Source: an uncultured Actinomycetes bacterium (lineage in GTDB: Bacteria; Actinomycetota; Thermoleophilia; Solirubrobacterales; Thermoleophilaceae). From it: DNA of 19,789 nucleotides. Below, in pieces: positions 8,177 to 14,528 of the stretch. Within the stretch, counting starts at the first letter, position 1. Each line of letters begins with the position of its first letter. The DNA is taken from NCBI GenBank assembly GCA_946481495.1, contig CAMLNW010000014.1:1-19789 (forward strand). Direction: 5' to 3'. The notes beneath the pieces are model-generated. The model did no database searches. It had not been told where the DNA came from and was given only the letters and a program-made list of their open reading frames with translations. Both the position numbers and the translations under genes were made by a program.

Positions 8177-8394
8177 ACCTTTTTGATCCAACCGGGATGG
8201 GAATCTTTGGTGACGCCAAAGGCTGGCTAGAGTCCAAGGGGAGGGATCTCAAGAAGGGGGTTAGGAAACTCATTAGTCTCCCCGGGCAGCTTCAAGAGGC
8301 CGCAGAGTGTGGGCGGGACTTGGGGCTGAATCGTCTTGACCAATGTGATCCCCTTGAGATATTCCTCGGTGATGATGTAGAGATGGCGTACTAG
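8059..8394 (+). pseudogene. Displaced C-terminal RHS core end and variable tail (other frame of the same gene)
   Basis: This frame is open from the break at about 8014 and contains the missing RHS core end: YREAQGDLYK, MGARYYQPNLGRW, SQQDPLDQ and DPVNLFDPTG. The first ATG in it is at 8059, but no ribosome-binding site is seen, so it is most simply the 3' end of the RHS gene put out of frame by a one-base loss. After DPTG about 65 residues follow, Lys- and Asp-rich and ending at a TAG (8392-8394). In polymorphic toxins this is where the toxic tip lies. The tail is short, and I recognise no nuclease, deaminase or other toxin motif. GC content drops here compared with the YD-repeat part. Confidence 0.75.
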
Positions 8395-8410
8395 TGGTGT
8401 ACTCATTCCT

Positions 8411-8692
8411 GTGGGGATAATTGCCTTGAACGTAGGTGCGACGGCCTATGGGATCGGCCTTTACCTAATTCTGTTGGTAGTCCCGGGTTCGATCACCTGG
8501 CTTAAGGGGCAGCGACTGATCTTTGTAGTTGGCTTGTTGCTCGCGGGTATCATCTGGATGGTGGCGTGCCTTCGTTTAGCACGGCCGGATTCCTGGTGGG
8601 CACGTCGCTTCTACCCCGCTGAAAAGATGAACCGGGCTCGGCGACGATATGAACGTCAGGTGACTGTAGATACGACGGGGTCGTCAAAATGA
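8411..8692 (+). CDS. Small membrane protein of unknown function, downstream of RHS tail
   Basis: The predicted protein has 93 residues from a GTG start, 16 bases after the RHS tail stop. Two hydrophobic helices are visible (about residues 10-27 and 35-52), then a basic cytoplasmic-type tail (RPDSWWARRFYPAEK, RARRRYERQ). No family is recognised with confidence, and no ribosome-binding site is clear. GC is roughly 50-55%, well below the window average. Its stop overlaps the next start by four bases (ATGA), so the two are probably translated together. The place directly after an RHS tip is where immunity proteins are usually encoded, and many of those are small membrane proteins. That role is only a guess here. 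Confidence 0.65.
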   Translation: MGIIALNVGATAYGIGLYLILLVVPGSITWLKGQRLIFVVGLLLAGIIWMVACLRLARPDSWWARRFYPAEKMNRARRRYERQVTVDTTGSSK

Positions 8693-8934
8693 GCATGCCG
8701 CGGTTCTTGATGGTCGCTGCGATCGGAAGTCTCGTAGCGGCGGCATCATTGGCGCTAGCAACTGCGCTCGATGCCCCAGGCTTCTATGTACCGGCGTTGC
8801 TGGCCATCGTGGTTATCTTCGCGGCACGAGAGGGGTGGCTTTGGCAGGGAGATGGGCGTGGCTGGCTGATGATGATGGGAACAGTGATCCTGGCGATCAT
8901 CGTCGTCTTTCTAATTCAACGTATGGCTGGATAA
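8689..8934 (+). CDS. Small three-helix membrane protein of unknown function
   Basis: The predicted protein has 81 residues. Its ATG overlaps the TGA of the preceding gene (ATGA at 8689-8692), a strong sign of translational coupling. Three hydrophobic stretches are visible: about residues 7-28, 31-46 and 58-77. Between the last two is a Trp/Gly-rich turn (REGWLWQGDGRGW). I recognise no family. Coupling suggests that it works with the 8411-8692 product, perhaps as a two-part membrane complex or immunity unit, but nothing in the sequence shows a function. Confidence 0.65.
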   Translation: MSMPRFLMVAAIGSLVAAASLALATALDAPGFYVPALLAIVVIFAAREGWLWQGDGRGWLMMMGTVILAIIVVFLIQRMAG

Positions 8935-8957
8935 CCGGCCAAAATGATCTCTGAGAT

Positions 8958-9191
8958 TTGAACAACCACGAGGGTCCACCGGAGCGGGCGCCCAGCTCTG
9001 TGATCCTGATTGTCTGTGGAGGCGGTGTGGCGGCCATCCTGTTAGCCGACTGGCTTATTGGTGGCTTCCTCGTTATTTCGATCACGGCGATCGCCACCCT
9101 GGCGTGTGTCTGGCTGGTGTGGCGCTATCGCGACAGGGGCCGAGTTCTTAAACGAGAGTCGCGAGGCCGTGGTGATAGCGCTCGACCGTAG
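8958..9191 (+). CDS. Small membrane protein of unknown function (start uncertain)
   Basis: Read from a TTG at 8958 this gives 77 residues; an in-frame GTG at 9000 is an alternative. A hydrophilic start (NNHEGPPERAPSS) is followed by two hydrophobic helices (about residues 15-32 and 35-55) and a strongly basic end (WRYRDRGRVLKRESRGRGD). No clear ribosome-binding site precedes either start. It continues the run of small membrane genes in the low-GC stretch after the RHS gene and ends 32 bases before the convergent GntR gene. No function is recognised. It could be a remnant rather than a working gene. Confidence 0.5.
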   Translation: MNNHEGPPERAPSSVILIVCGGGVAAILLADWLIGGFLVISITAIATLACVWLVWRYRDRGRVLKRESRGRGDSARP

Positions 9192-9223
9192 GTACTACCG
9201 CTACGGCTACTTAACGGCGGGGA

Positions 9224-9769
9224 TCAGGTCCAGCGGACGCGGGCGCCGGCGAGGCTGGAGGAGGAGCGGCGAGCGGGGGCTCGGGGCGTGGGTGCGCGGC
9301 GCTCGTCGCGTAGACGCTCGACGATCTCGGAGCGGGTGCCGCGCAGCTCGGCGACGCGCTCGGCGAGCAGGTCGCGGACGGTCTCCAGCTCCTCGATCGA
9401 CAGCAGCCTGGCGCCGGCGGGGCGGCCGGTGGGCTCGGCGGAACGGGGGATCGGCGGCAGGCTGACCAACTCGGCCTCGAGGCGGGCGATCTCGTCGCGC
9501 AGGCCGCGCCAGCGGTCGGACGCGCCGTCGGCGGCCCGCGCGACGAATGTGCCCCGGCCCTGTTCCGTGGTCACGACGCCCGTGGACTCCAGCTTCGCGT
9601 AGGCGGCGCGCACCGTGTTGACGTTCACTCCAGCCGCCGATGCGGCGTCGCGCAGGCTGGGCAGCTTGTCCCCGGGGGCGAGCTCGCCGCGGTCGATCGC
9701 CGAGCGCAGCCGCCAGGCGAGCTGAGTGCCAAGCGGAACGCCGCTGTCGCGATCGAGTTGAAGCTGCAT
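9224..9769 (-). CDS. GntR-family transcriptional regulator (YtrA-like) with coiled-coil extension
   Basis: The protein has 181 residues from the ATG at 9769. Residues about 8-76 form a GntR winged helix-turn-helix: GTQLAWRLRSAIDRGELAPG, LPSLRDAASAAGVNVNTVR and TTEQGRGTFV are typical. The usual large FadR or UTRA ligand domain is missing, as in the short YtrA group, which often controls ABC transporters. The second half is rich in Glu, Arg and Leu (about 86-104 and 123-156) and probably forms coiled coils for dimerisation, ending in an Arg/Ser/Ala-rich tail. It is divergent from the YrbE-type permease genes, with only 63 bases between, so it likely controls them and itself through the inverted repeat at 9797-9830. 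A -10-like TAGAAT eight bases upstream suggests a leaderless transcript. The inducer is unknown. Confidence 0.88.
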   Translation of the reverse strand: MQLQLDRDSGVPLGTQLAWRLRSAIDRGELAPGDKLPSLRDAASAAGVNVNTVRAAYAKLESTGVVTTEQGRGTFVARAADGASDRWRGLRDEIARLEAELVSLPPIPRSAEPTGRPAGARLLSIEELETVRDLLAERVAELRGTRSEIVERLRDERRAPTPRAPARRSSSSLAGARVRWT

Positions 9770-9777
9770 TTGCAGGG

Positions 9778-9783
9778 ATTCTA
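9778..9783 (-). promoter_or_regulatory. Probable leaderless -10 box (TAGAAT) of the GntR gene
   Basis: TAGAAT on the minus strand matches TANNNT and ends eight bases before the ATG at 9769, with no Shine-Dalgarno sequence between. This fits transcription starting at or next to the start codon. Confidence 0.45.
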
Positions 9784-9796
9784 GCGTGCCGTGTGG

Positions 9797-9830
9797 GTGT
9801 GTTCCTACAAACTGTGCTAGAACAACACAC
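9797..9830 (+). promoter_or_regulatory. Inverted repeat, candidate GntR operator overlapping the permease promoter
   Basis: GTGTGTT (9797-9803) and AACACAC (9824-9830) are perfect inverted 7-base arms. They are extended inward by an imperfect match (CCTA at 9804-9807 against TAGAAC at 9818-9823). The repeat sits in the 63-base spacer between the GntR gene and the permease gene and ends two bases before the permease ATG. A possible -10 for the permease, TAGAAC at 9818-9823 with an extended TGC before it, lies inside. A bound regulator would therefore block the permease promoter. Confidence 0.45.
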
Positions 9831-9832
9831 AG

Positions 9833-10583
9833 ATGGGAGGAGCTGCCGAACGGGCGTACCTGCCCGTCAAGAACGCGCTCGAGCAGGTCGGCGAGGTGAT
9901 GGTGCTGACCGGCAAGACGATCCTGTCCGCGATCACGCCGCCGTTTCCCTATGGGACCGAGTTCGTCCAGCAGTTCATGTTCCTGCTGCGGCTCTGCTGG
10001 TTTCCGCTGCTGGTATCGATGGTCGCGCTCTCCTACGGCGCGCCGGGCCTGCAGGCAGGCGGCTTCTTCGAGCTGTTCGGATCGCTCGACCGGCTCGGCG
10101 GCTTCTTCATCCTGGCCGTGATCCGCGAGTTCGCGCCGTTCGTGACGGCGATCATCCTCGCCGGCGTTGGCGGGACCGCGATCACCGCCGACCTCGGCGC
10201 GCGCAAGATCCGCGAGGAGCTCGACGCGCTTCAGGTGCTCGGCGTCGACCCGATCAAGAACCTCGTCGTGCCGCGCTTCCTGGCGCTGATGCTGATCACC
10301 GGCCTGCTCGACATCTACGCCGCTCGGGCCGTTTTTCGCGACGCTGCTCAACAACGCGACTACGACCGAGCTCTGGGGGTCGACGCTGAAGGCGCTGCTG
10401 TTCGGCGCGATCATCGCGGTCGTCTGCTGCTACAAGGGCATGACGGTCTCCGGCGGCCCCGAGGGCGTCGGGCGCGCGGTCAACCAGGCCGTCGTGGTGT
10501 CGCTGCTCGGCGTCTTCTCGTTCAACTACGTCTTCACCCAGACGCTGCTGGCCACCCACCCCGAGATCTCGGTGCTCAAGTGA
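9833..10583 (+). pseudogene. YrbE/MlaE-type permease, first of pair, broken by internal deletion and frameshift
   Basis: MlaE/YrbE permeases form the membrane core of ABC importers for phospholipids, sterols or other lipids with MCE proteins. The first 163 codons read well (ILAGVGGTAITADLGARK, REELDALQVLGVDPIKNLVV) up to LLDIYA at about 10319. The family pattern then resumes in another frame with PLGPFFATLLNN, CCYKGMTVSGGPEGVG and FNYVFTQTLL, ending at the TGA at 10581-10583. Between the two parts about 20 residues are missing compared with the second permease of this window, where about 40 rather than 20 residues separate the YVA/IYA point from the STIKG/STLKA point. The missing part is a membrane helix. 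The frame change needs a loss of 3n+2 bases. Both halves are otherwise free of stops, so the damage is recent or an assembly error. The stop overlaps the next start (GTGA). Confidence 0.82.
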
Positions 10584-11386
10584 CCAGGGCGGCAACTTGG
10601 CTGGCGGTGCCACGCGACATGCTCGGTGCGCTCGGCGACCTCGGCAAGTTCTGCTCCGAGGTCGTCGCCGAGGTGATGCGCGGCAGCGCCGCGCGCTACT
10701 TCAGCGAGACGCTGCGCCAGGCCGGGATCCTGATCGTCGGCTCGGCGCTGGTGATCTGGGGGCTGGCCTTCCTGCTCGGCCTGCAGTGCGGCGTCAACGG
10801 GGCGTACTTCGCGCGATCGATCGGCTCGCCGCAGATCGGCGGCTCGTTCTCGGCGATCTGCGACCTGCGCGAGATCATGCCCTACGCCTTCGGCTACATG
10901 ATGTCGGCGAAGGTCGGCACCGGCCTGGTCGCCGAGATCGGCGCGATGCGGATCTCCGACGAGATCGACGCGCTCGAGGTGATGGGCGTCAGCTCACTCG
11001 CCTTCCTCTGCGCCACGCGCCTGCTGGCGGCCTGGATCGTGCTGCCATTCATGTACGTGGCGGCGATCGCCGCCGGCTTCGTAGGCAGCTACCTCGCGGT
11101 CGTCGAGCAGGTCGGCGAGGTCTCCTCCGGTGGCTACTTTCTGATCTTCTGGGCCTACCAGAACCCGCCCGACCTCTTCTTCAGCACGATCAAGGGAATG
11201 GCGATGGCGACCGTGATCGTGCTCGTCGGCCTCTACTACGGCTACACGGCATCCGGCGGACCGGTCGGCGTCGGCACCGCGACGGCGAAGTCGATGGCGC
11301 TCAACACCGTCATGGTCCACATCGTCGGGATGCTCGGCACGCAGGTCTTCTGGGGCGTCAACCCACGCGCCCCGATCGGTGGTTAG
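10580..11386 (+). CDS. YrbE/MlaE-type ABC transporter permease, second of pair (YrbEB-like)
   Basis: The protein has 268 residues from a GTG that overlaps the stop of the first permease (GTGA), which implies translational coupling. It carries the MlaE hallmarks: a long amphipathic start, IGGSFSAICDLREIMPYAFG, MMSAKVGTGLVAEIGAMR with DEIDALEVMGV (the cytoplasmic loop that contacts the ATPase), four or five later hydrophobic helices and TASGGPVGVG. Length is normal for the family. It would sit in the cytoplasmic membrane as half of a permease dimer for lipid uptake. In mce operons a YrbE pair is followed by six MCE proteins; here a soluble hotdog-like gene follows, and no mce or mlaF gene is seen in the window. 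If the first permease is really dead, this one may act as a homodimer or not at all. Confidence 0.93.
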   Translation: MTRAATWLAVPRDMLGALGDLGKFCSEVVAEVMRGSAARYFSETLRQAGILIVGSALVIWGLAFLLGLQCGVNGAYFARSIGSPQIGGSFSAICDLREIMPYAFGYMMSAKVGTGLVAEIGAMRISDEIDALEVMGVSSLAFLCATRLLAAWIVLPFMYVAAIAAGFVGSYLAVVEQVGEVSSGGYFLIFWAYQNPPDLFFSTIKGMAMATVIVLVGLYYGYTASGGPVGVGTATAKSMALNTVMVHIVGMLGTQVFWGVNPRAPIGG

Positions 11387-11394
11387 ATCGTGTC

Positions 11395-12105
11395 GTGCAG
11401 CCGACGATTGAGATCGACGGGCGGTTCAACGGGCCGCTCGACAGCGGCAATGGCGGCTACTGCTCCGGCGTGCTCGCAAACCTGCTCGAGGGGCCGGTCG
11501 AGGCGAGTCTGCACAGCGCGGTGCCGCTCGACAGGCCGCTTGCGGTCGGCAGCGAGAGCGACGGCTCGCTGCGGGTGCTCGACGGCGAGACGCTGATCGC
11601 AAGGGCGCGTCATGTGCCCGACTTCGAGATCGACGTGCCCGAGCCGGTGAGCGTCGAGCAGGCGCGCGTCGCGACGGCCGGCTACCGCGGACTGACGAGC
11701 GGGCCGTTCTGCCGCTGCTTCGTCTGCGGGAGGGCGCGCGAGGATTCGTTCGGCGTCTTCGCGGGTCCGGTCGAGGGCCGGTCGGTCGTTGCCTCGCCGT
11801 GGATGCCGCCCGAGTGGGCGGCCGGCCCCGACGGGAACGTGCGGCCGGAGATCGTCTGGGCGGTGCTCGACTGTCCGACCTACTTCGCGACCTACATCGA
11901 CGTGGAGGGGGAGCTGCCGCTCGGCGTGCTCGCCCGTCAGACCGCAGCGGTCGACCGGCCGGTACGCGCCGGCGACGAGCACGTCGTGATCGGCTGGGGC
12001 ATCGCGGCCGAGGGCCGCAAGCGCCATGCGGGCTCGGCGGTCCTGTCGGCCGATGGTGACGTCCTGGCCAGCGCGCGTGTGCTGCTGATCGAGCCGCGCG
12101 CCTAG
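11395..12105 (+). CDS. Probable hotdog-fold (thioesterase-like) protein of unknown substrate
   Basis: The protein has 236 residues from a GTG nine bases after the permease stop, so it is probably in the same transcript. It looks like a double hotdog domain. The first half carries FNGPLDSGNGGYCSGVLA and an acyl-thioesterase-like PLDRPLAV. The second half carries WAVLDCPTYFATY and the strand pattern GRKRHAGSAVLSADGDVLAS, typical of hotdog thioesterases. The middle has a Cys-rich turn, CRCFVCG (Cys106, Cys108, Cys111), which might bind a metal or be structural. I recall similar actinobacterial proteins annotated as hypothetical or thioesterase-like, but I cannot name the substrate. No signal peptide is seen, so it is cytosolic. 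Next to lipid permeases it could handle imported acyl groups as CoA esters; this is inference. Confidence 0.75.
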   Translation: MQPTIEIDGRFNGPLDSGNGGYCSGVLANLLEGPVEASLHSAVPLDRPLAVGSESDGSLRVLDGETLIARARHVPDFEIDVPEPVSVEQARVATAGYRGLTSGPFCRCFVCGRAREDSFGVFAGPVEGRSVVASPWMPPEWAAGPDGNVRPEIVWAVLDCPTYFATYIDVEGELPLGVLARQTAAVDRPVRAGDEHVVIGWGIAAEGRKRHAGSAVLSADGDVLASARVLLIEPRA

Positions 12106-12118
12106 CCGGCGGGCGTGA

Positions 12119-12880
12119 CTACCTGAACAGATCCTCAGTGGGCGGTCGGCGCAGGGCCAACGCACCGGGACCGTCGTCGGCGGTGACGAAGCGGTCGAGA
12201 CCGCTCAGCAGGACCGCCGGCTGGCCGGCGTCCTTGGTGCGGGCGAGGTCAGCCGCGCCGGCGATCGCGTCGGCGATGGCGATCGCGGTCGCCTGTAGCT
12301 CGCGGCCCTGGGAGTCGCGGCGGCCGCGCCAGTCGTCGAGCGGCGTCAGGCCGGCGGCGCCGATCGCGACGTCGGTCTGACCGAGTCGCCAGGCGCGGCC
12401 GAAGGAGTCGGAGATCACGACGGCGGGGGAGACGCCGCGCAGCGCGGCGATTCCGGCACGCAGCGCGCGTGCCGAGCCGTCCGGGTCCGCGGGCAGCAGG
12501 ATCAGCTCGTCGGGGTCGGCGGCGTTCGAGCGATCGACGCCGGCGTTGGCGCAGACGAGTCCATGATGGGTCTCGCAGATCAAGACGCCGTGGCCGGCGC
12601 GCAGCACCGCCGCCGACTCGTCGAGCACCGCTTGGACGACGCGCGGGTCCTTGTCGTGCTCGGCGGCGAGCTCGCGTGCCCGCTCGCCGGGATCGATCGT
12701 TCCGATCCGCCGCGTGCGCCCCTCGGCCTTCGAGACGACCTTGTGGGCGACCGCGATCACGTCGCCGTCGGCGACGTTTGCCGGTAGCACCGCGGCGATC
12801 AGAGCGGCCAGATCGTCGCCGGCCCGAATCTCGGGAATGCCGTCGAGGGCGACGGCGGATAGCGGGCGCGCCGTGCTCAG
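12119..12880 (-). CDS. cofE: Coenzyme F420-0:L-glutamate ligase (CofE), apparent CTG start
   Basis: CofE adds glutamates to F420-0 with GTP, completing the polyglutamate tail of F420. Characteristic pieces are VVSKAEGR, ETHHGLVCANAGVDRSN, SDSFGRAWRLGQTDVAIG and DDWRGRRDSQGRELQAT. The first ordinary start in this frame is a GTG at 12790, but the conserved N-terminus lies before it: ALDGIPEIRAGDDLAALI (residues 11-28 here). No ATG, GTG or TTG precedes that block in frame. A CTG at 12880-12878 does, and it overlaps the TGA of the upstream gene as CTGA, mimicking the common ATGA coupling. From there the protein has 253 residues, the normal size for a stand-alone CofE. Unlike mycobacterial FbiB there is no nitroreductase domain. 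It is the last gene of the F420 operon and converges on 11395-12105 with a 13-base gap. Confidence 0.92.
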   Translation of the reverse strand: MSTARPLSAVALDGIPEIRAGDDLAALIAAVLPANVADGDVIAVAHKVVSKAEGRTRRIGTIDPGERARELAAEHDKDPRVVQAVLDESAAVLRAGHGVLICETHHGLVCANAGVDRSNAADPDELILLPADPDGSARALRAGIAALRGVSPAVVISDSFGRAWRLGQTDVAIGAAGLTPLDDWRGRRDSQGRELQATAIAIADAIAGAADLARTKDAGQPAVLLSGLDRFVTADDGPGALALRRPPTEDLFR

Positions 12881-13602
12881 GAGACCGCTGCCGGAGGGAC
12901 GGGCGGGGGCTGGGTGCGTGAGCGCTCGAGCTGGCGCAGAGCTCCACGGGTCAAGCGCGCCAGCGTGCGATTCGCGGGCTCGCCGAGCAGCGCCGTCAGC
13001 TCGTCGAGATCCTCCGGCGTGTCGACGTCGACCGCCAGCGAGGGCAGCGGTTCGACCCGGCAGGCGACGCCGGCGTCGGTCGCGAGCTGCTCGTGACGAT
13101 CGCGGCTGCCCGGGCCGAAGGATGGCGCGAGCGCGGAAGGCGGTGCGATCAGCAGCGCGTTGGTCCCGGTCCCGTGACGGTCGGGAACGACGACCAGGCT
13201 TGGGCTCGGCGTGGTGTCGCGCAGCAGCGCCGCCAGCTCTCCTGGGTCGATCAGCGGAGCGTCGCCCGGCACCAGCAGCACGCGGTCGAAACCGTGCTCG
13301 GCGGCGTAGGTGATGCCGACGGTGGCCGCCTCGTTGTGGCCGCTCTCCTCCGAGTCGCCGAGCACGATGACGCCCTCGCCGTGCGCGGCGCGGGCGGCGG
13401 TCGCATTCCCGGTCACGACCGCGACTGCGTCGAGGCCCTCGACGTGACGCAGCGAGGCGAGCACGTCCTGGAACATCGCCTGGACCAGTGCCTGGCGCGC
13501 GCCGCTGCCGAGCAGGCCGGCGAGGCGCTGCTTGGCTGCGCCGAAGCGCTTGATTGGCAGGATCGCGATCGTTCGCATCGGGCGACCGGACAGGCGGTTC
13601 AC
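12877..13602 (-). CDS. fbiD: 2-phospho-L-lactate / phosphoenolpyruvate guanylyltransferase (CofC/FbiD)
   Basis: The protein has 241 residues. CofC/FbiD activates 2-phospholactate, or phosphoenolpyruvate in mycobacteria, with GTP, giving the substrate for CofD. The nucleotidyltransferase fold shows in ILPIKRFGAAKQRLAGLLG near the start, VAVVTGN, ESGHNEAATVGITYA, RVLLVPGDAPLIDPGEL, the DRHGTGTNALLIAP segment and the LAVDVDTPEDLDEL segment. The GTG at 13602 lies four bases after the fbiA stop, favouring coupled translation. An ATG at 13578, directly before the conserved TIAILPIKRF, is a good alternative giving 233 residues. The C-terminus has an Arg- and Pro-rich extension. Its stop overlaps the CTG proposed as the cofE start. 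The true three-carbon donor cannot be read from the sequence. Confidence 0.93.
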   Translation of the reverse strand: MNRLSGRPMRTIAILPIKRFGAAKQRLAGLLGSGARQALVQAMFQDVLASLRHVEGLDAVAVVTGNATAARAAHGEGVIVLGDSEESGHNEAATVGITYAAEHGFDRVLLVPGDAPLIDPGELAALLRDTTPSPSLVVVPDRHGTGTNALLIAPPSALAPSFGPGSRDRHEQLATDAGVACRVEPLPSLAVDVDTPEDLDELTALLGEPANRTLARLTRGALRQLERSRTQPPPVPPAAVS

Positions 13603-13606
13603 GACT

Positions 13607-14521
13607 CTAACCGCCGGTCAGCGTTGCCGCGAAGTCGAGCGTCGCGGTGGCGACGGAACGGCGCGCCTCGGGCGTGTCCATCAGCGTCGGTGTCTCGAGC
13701 GCCGGGAAGTCGGCGTCGACCGGCTCGTCGGCGACGAGGCCGTCGACCAGGCCGGTGTAGAGGTTGGCGACGCCGCTGGCCGACGAGTCGACGCCGGCGG
13801 CCTCGCAGAACAGCCGCGTCGGGCCCTTCAGCACGGCGCCGCCGACGAACGGGCTGACGGCGACGATCGGCGCGGCCGCGGCGGCCAGTGCGTCGCGCAT
13901 GCCCGGCACGGCGAGGATCGGGCCGATCGAGATGACCGGGTTCGAAGGTCCGATCACGATCGCGTCGGCGCAGCGCAGCGCGTCGAGCACCTCGGCGGTC
14001 GGCCGCGCTGCGTCGATCGCGGCGAACTCGACGCTCTCCAGCGACCCCTCGGCACGCTCGACGATCATGAACTCCTGGAACGGCAGCACGCGGCCGCGGA
14101 CCCCGATTCGCGTCGGAACCGGCTCGTCGCACATCGGCAGGACGTGCGCCGCGACGCCCATCGCCTCCACGACCGCGGCGTGGGCTTCGGTCAGCCGTGC
14201 GCCGGCCGCGAGCAGCTCGCTGCGGATCAGGCACATCGCGAGGTCACGGTCGCCGAGCCGGAACCAGGTCGGTCGGCCGGCCGCCTCGAGCGCGTCCATC
14301 ACCTGCCAGCTGTCGCCGCGGATGCCGTAGCCGCGCGCGTCGATCGCGTCGGCGAGCCAGTAGGTGACGAGGTCGGGGTCGGGTGAGACGTGGGCGCCGT
14401 GGACCCAGGCGTCGTCGCCCGTGTTGGCGATCACCGTCAGGTTCTCGGCGCCGACCACGTCGAGCAGGCCCCGTGCCAGCTTCGCGCCGCCGGTGCCGCC
14501 GGAGAGCAGCGCTACCCGCAC
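13607..14521 (-). CDS. fbiA: 2-phospho-L-lactate transferase (CofD/FbiA)
   Basis: The protein has 304 residues from a GTG. CofD/FbiA transfers the phospholactyl or enolpyruvyl-phosphate group from the guanylylated donor to Fo, producing F420-0 or dehydro-F420-0. The N-terminus MRVALLSGGTGGAKLARGLL is the family's signature Rossmann-like start. Further recognisable parts are NTGDDAWVHGAHVSPDPDLV, FRLGDRDLAMCLIRSELL, VPTRIGVRGRVLPFQEFMI, IVIGPSNPVISIGPIL and AVSPFVGGAVLKGPT. Length is close to normal (about 300-330). It starts seven bases after the npdG stop and ends four bases before the fbiD start, so it sits in a tight operon. The cytosolic steps continue with CofE downstream; its Fo substrate comes from FbiC encoded at 1659-3848. 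Confidence 0.96.
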   Translation of the reverse strand: MRVALLSGGTGGAKLARGLLDVVGAENLTVIANTGDDAWVHGAHVSPDPDLVTYWLADAIDARGYGIRGDSWQVMDALEAAGRPTWFRLGDRDLAMCLIRSELLAAGARLTEAHAAVVEAMGVAAHVLPMCDEPVPTRIGVRGRVLPFQEFMIVERAEGSLESVEFAAIDAARPTAEVLDALRCADAIVIGPSNPVISIGPILAVPGMRDALAAAAAPIVAVSPFVGGAVLKGPTRLFCEAAGVDSSASGVANLYTGLVDGLVADEPVDADFPALETPTLMDTPEARRSVATATLDFAATLTGG

Positions 14522-14528
14522 CGCCGAC

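Noticed and set aside
9192..9223. Hairpin terminator between the small membrane gene and the GntR gene
   Set aside because: Only four-base complementary stretches (GTAG/CTAC) are visible, too weak to call.
10597..11394. Frame continuous with the hotdog-like gene upstream of 11395
   Set aside because: This part is an Arg-rich shadow of the second permease. The real gene starts at the GTG at 11395, after the permease stop.
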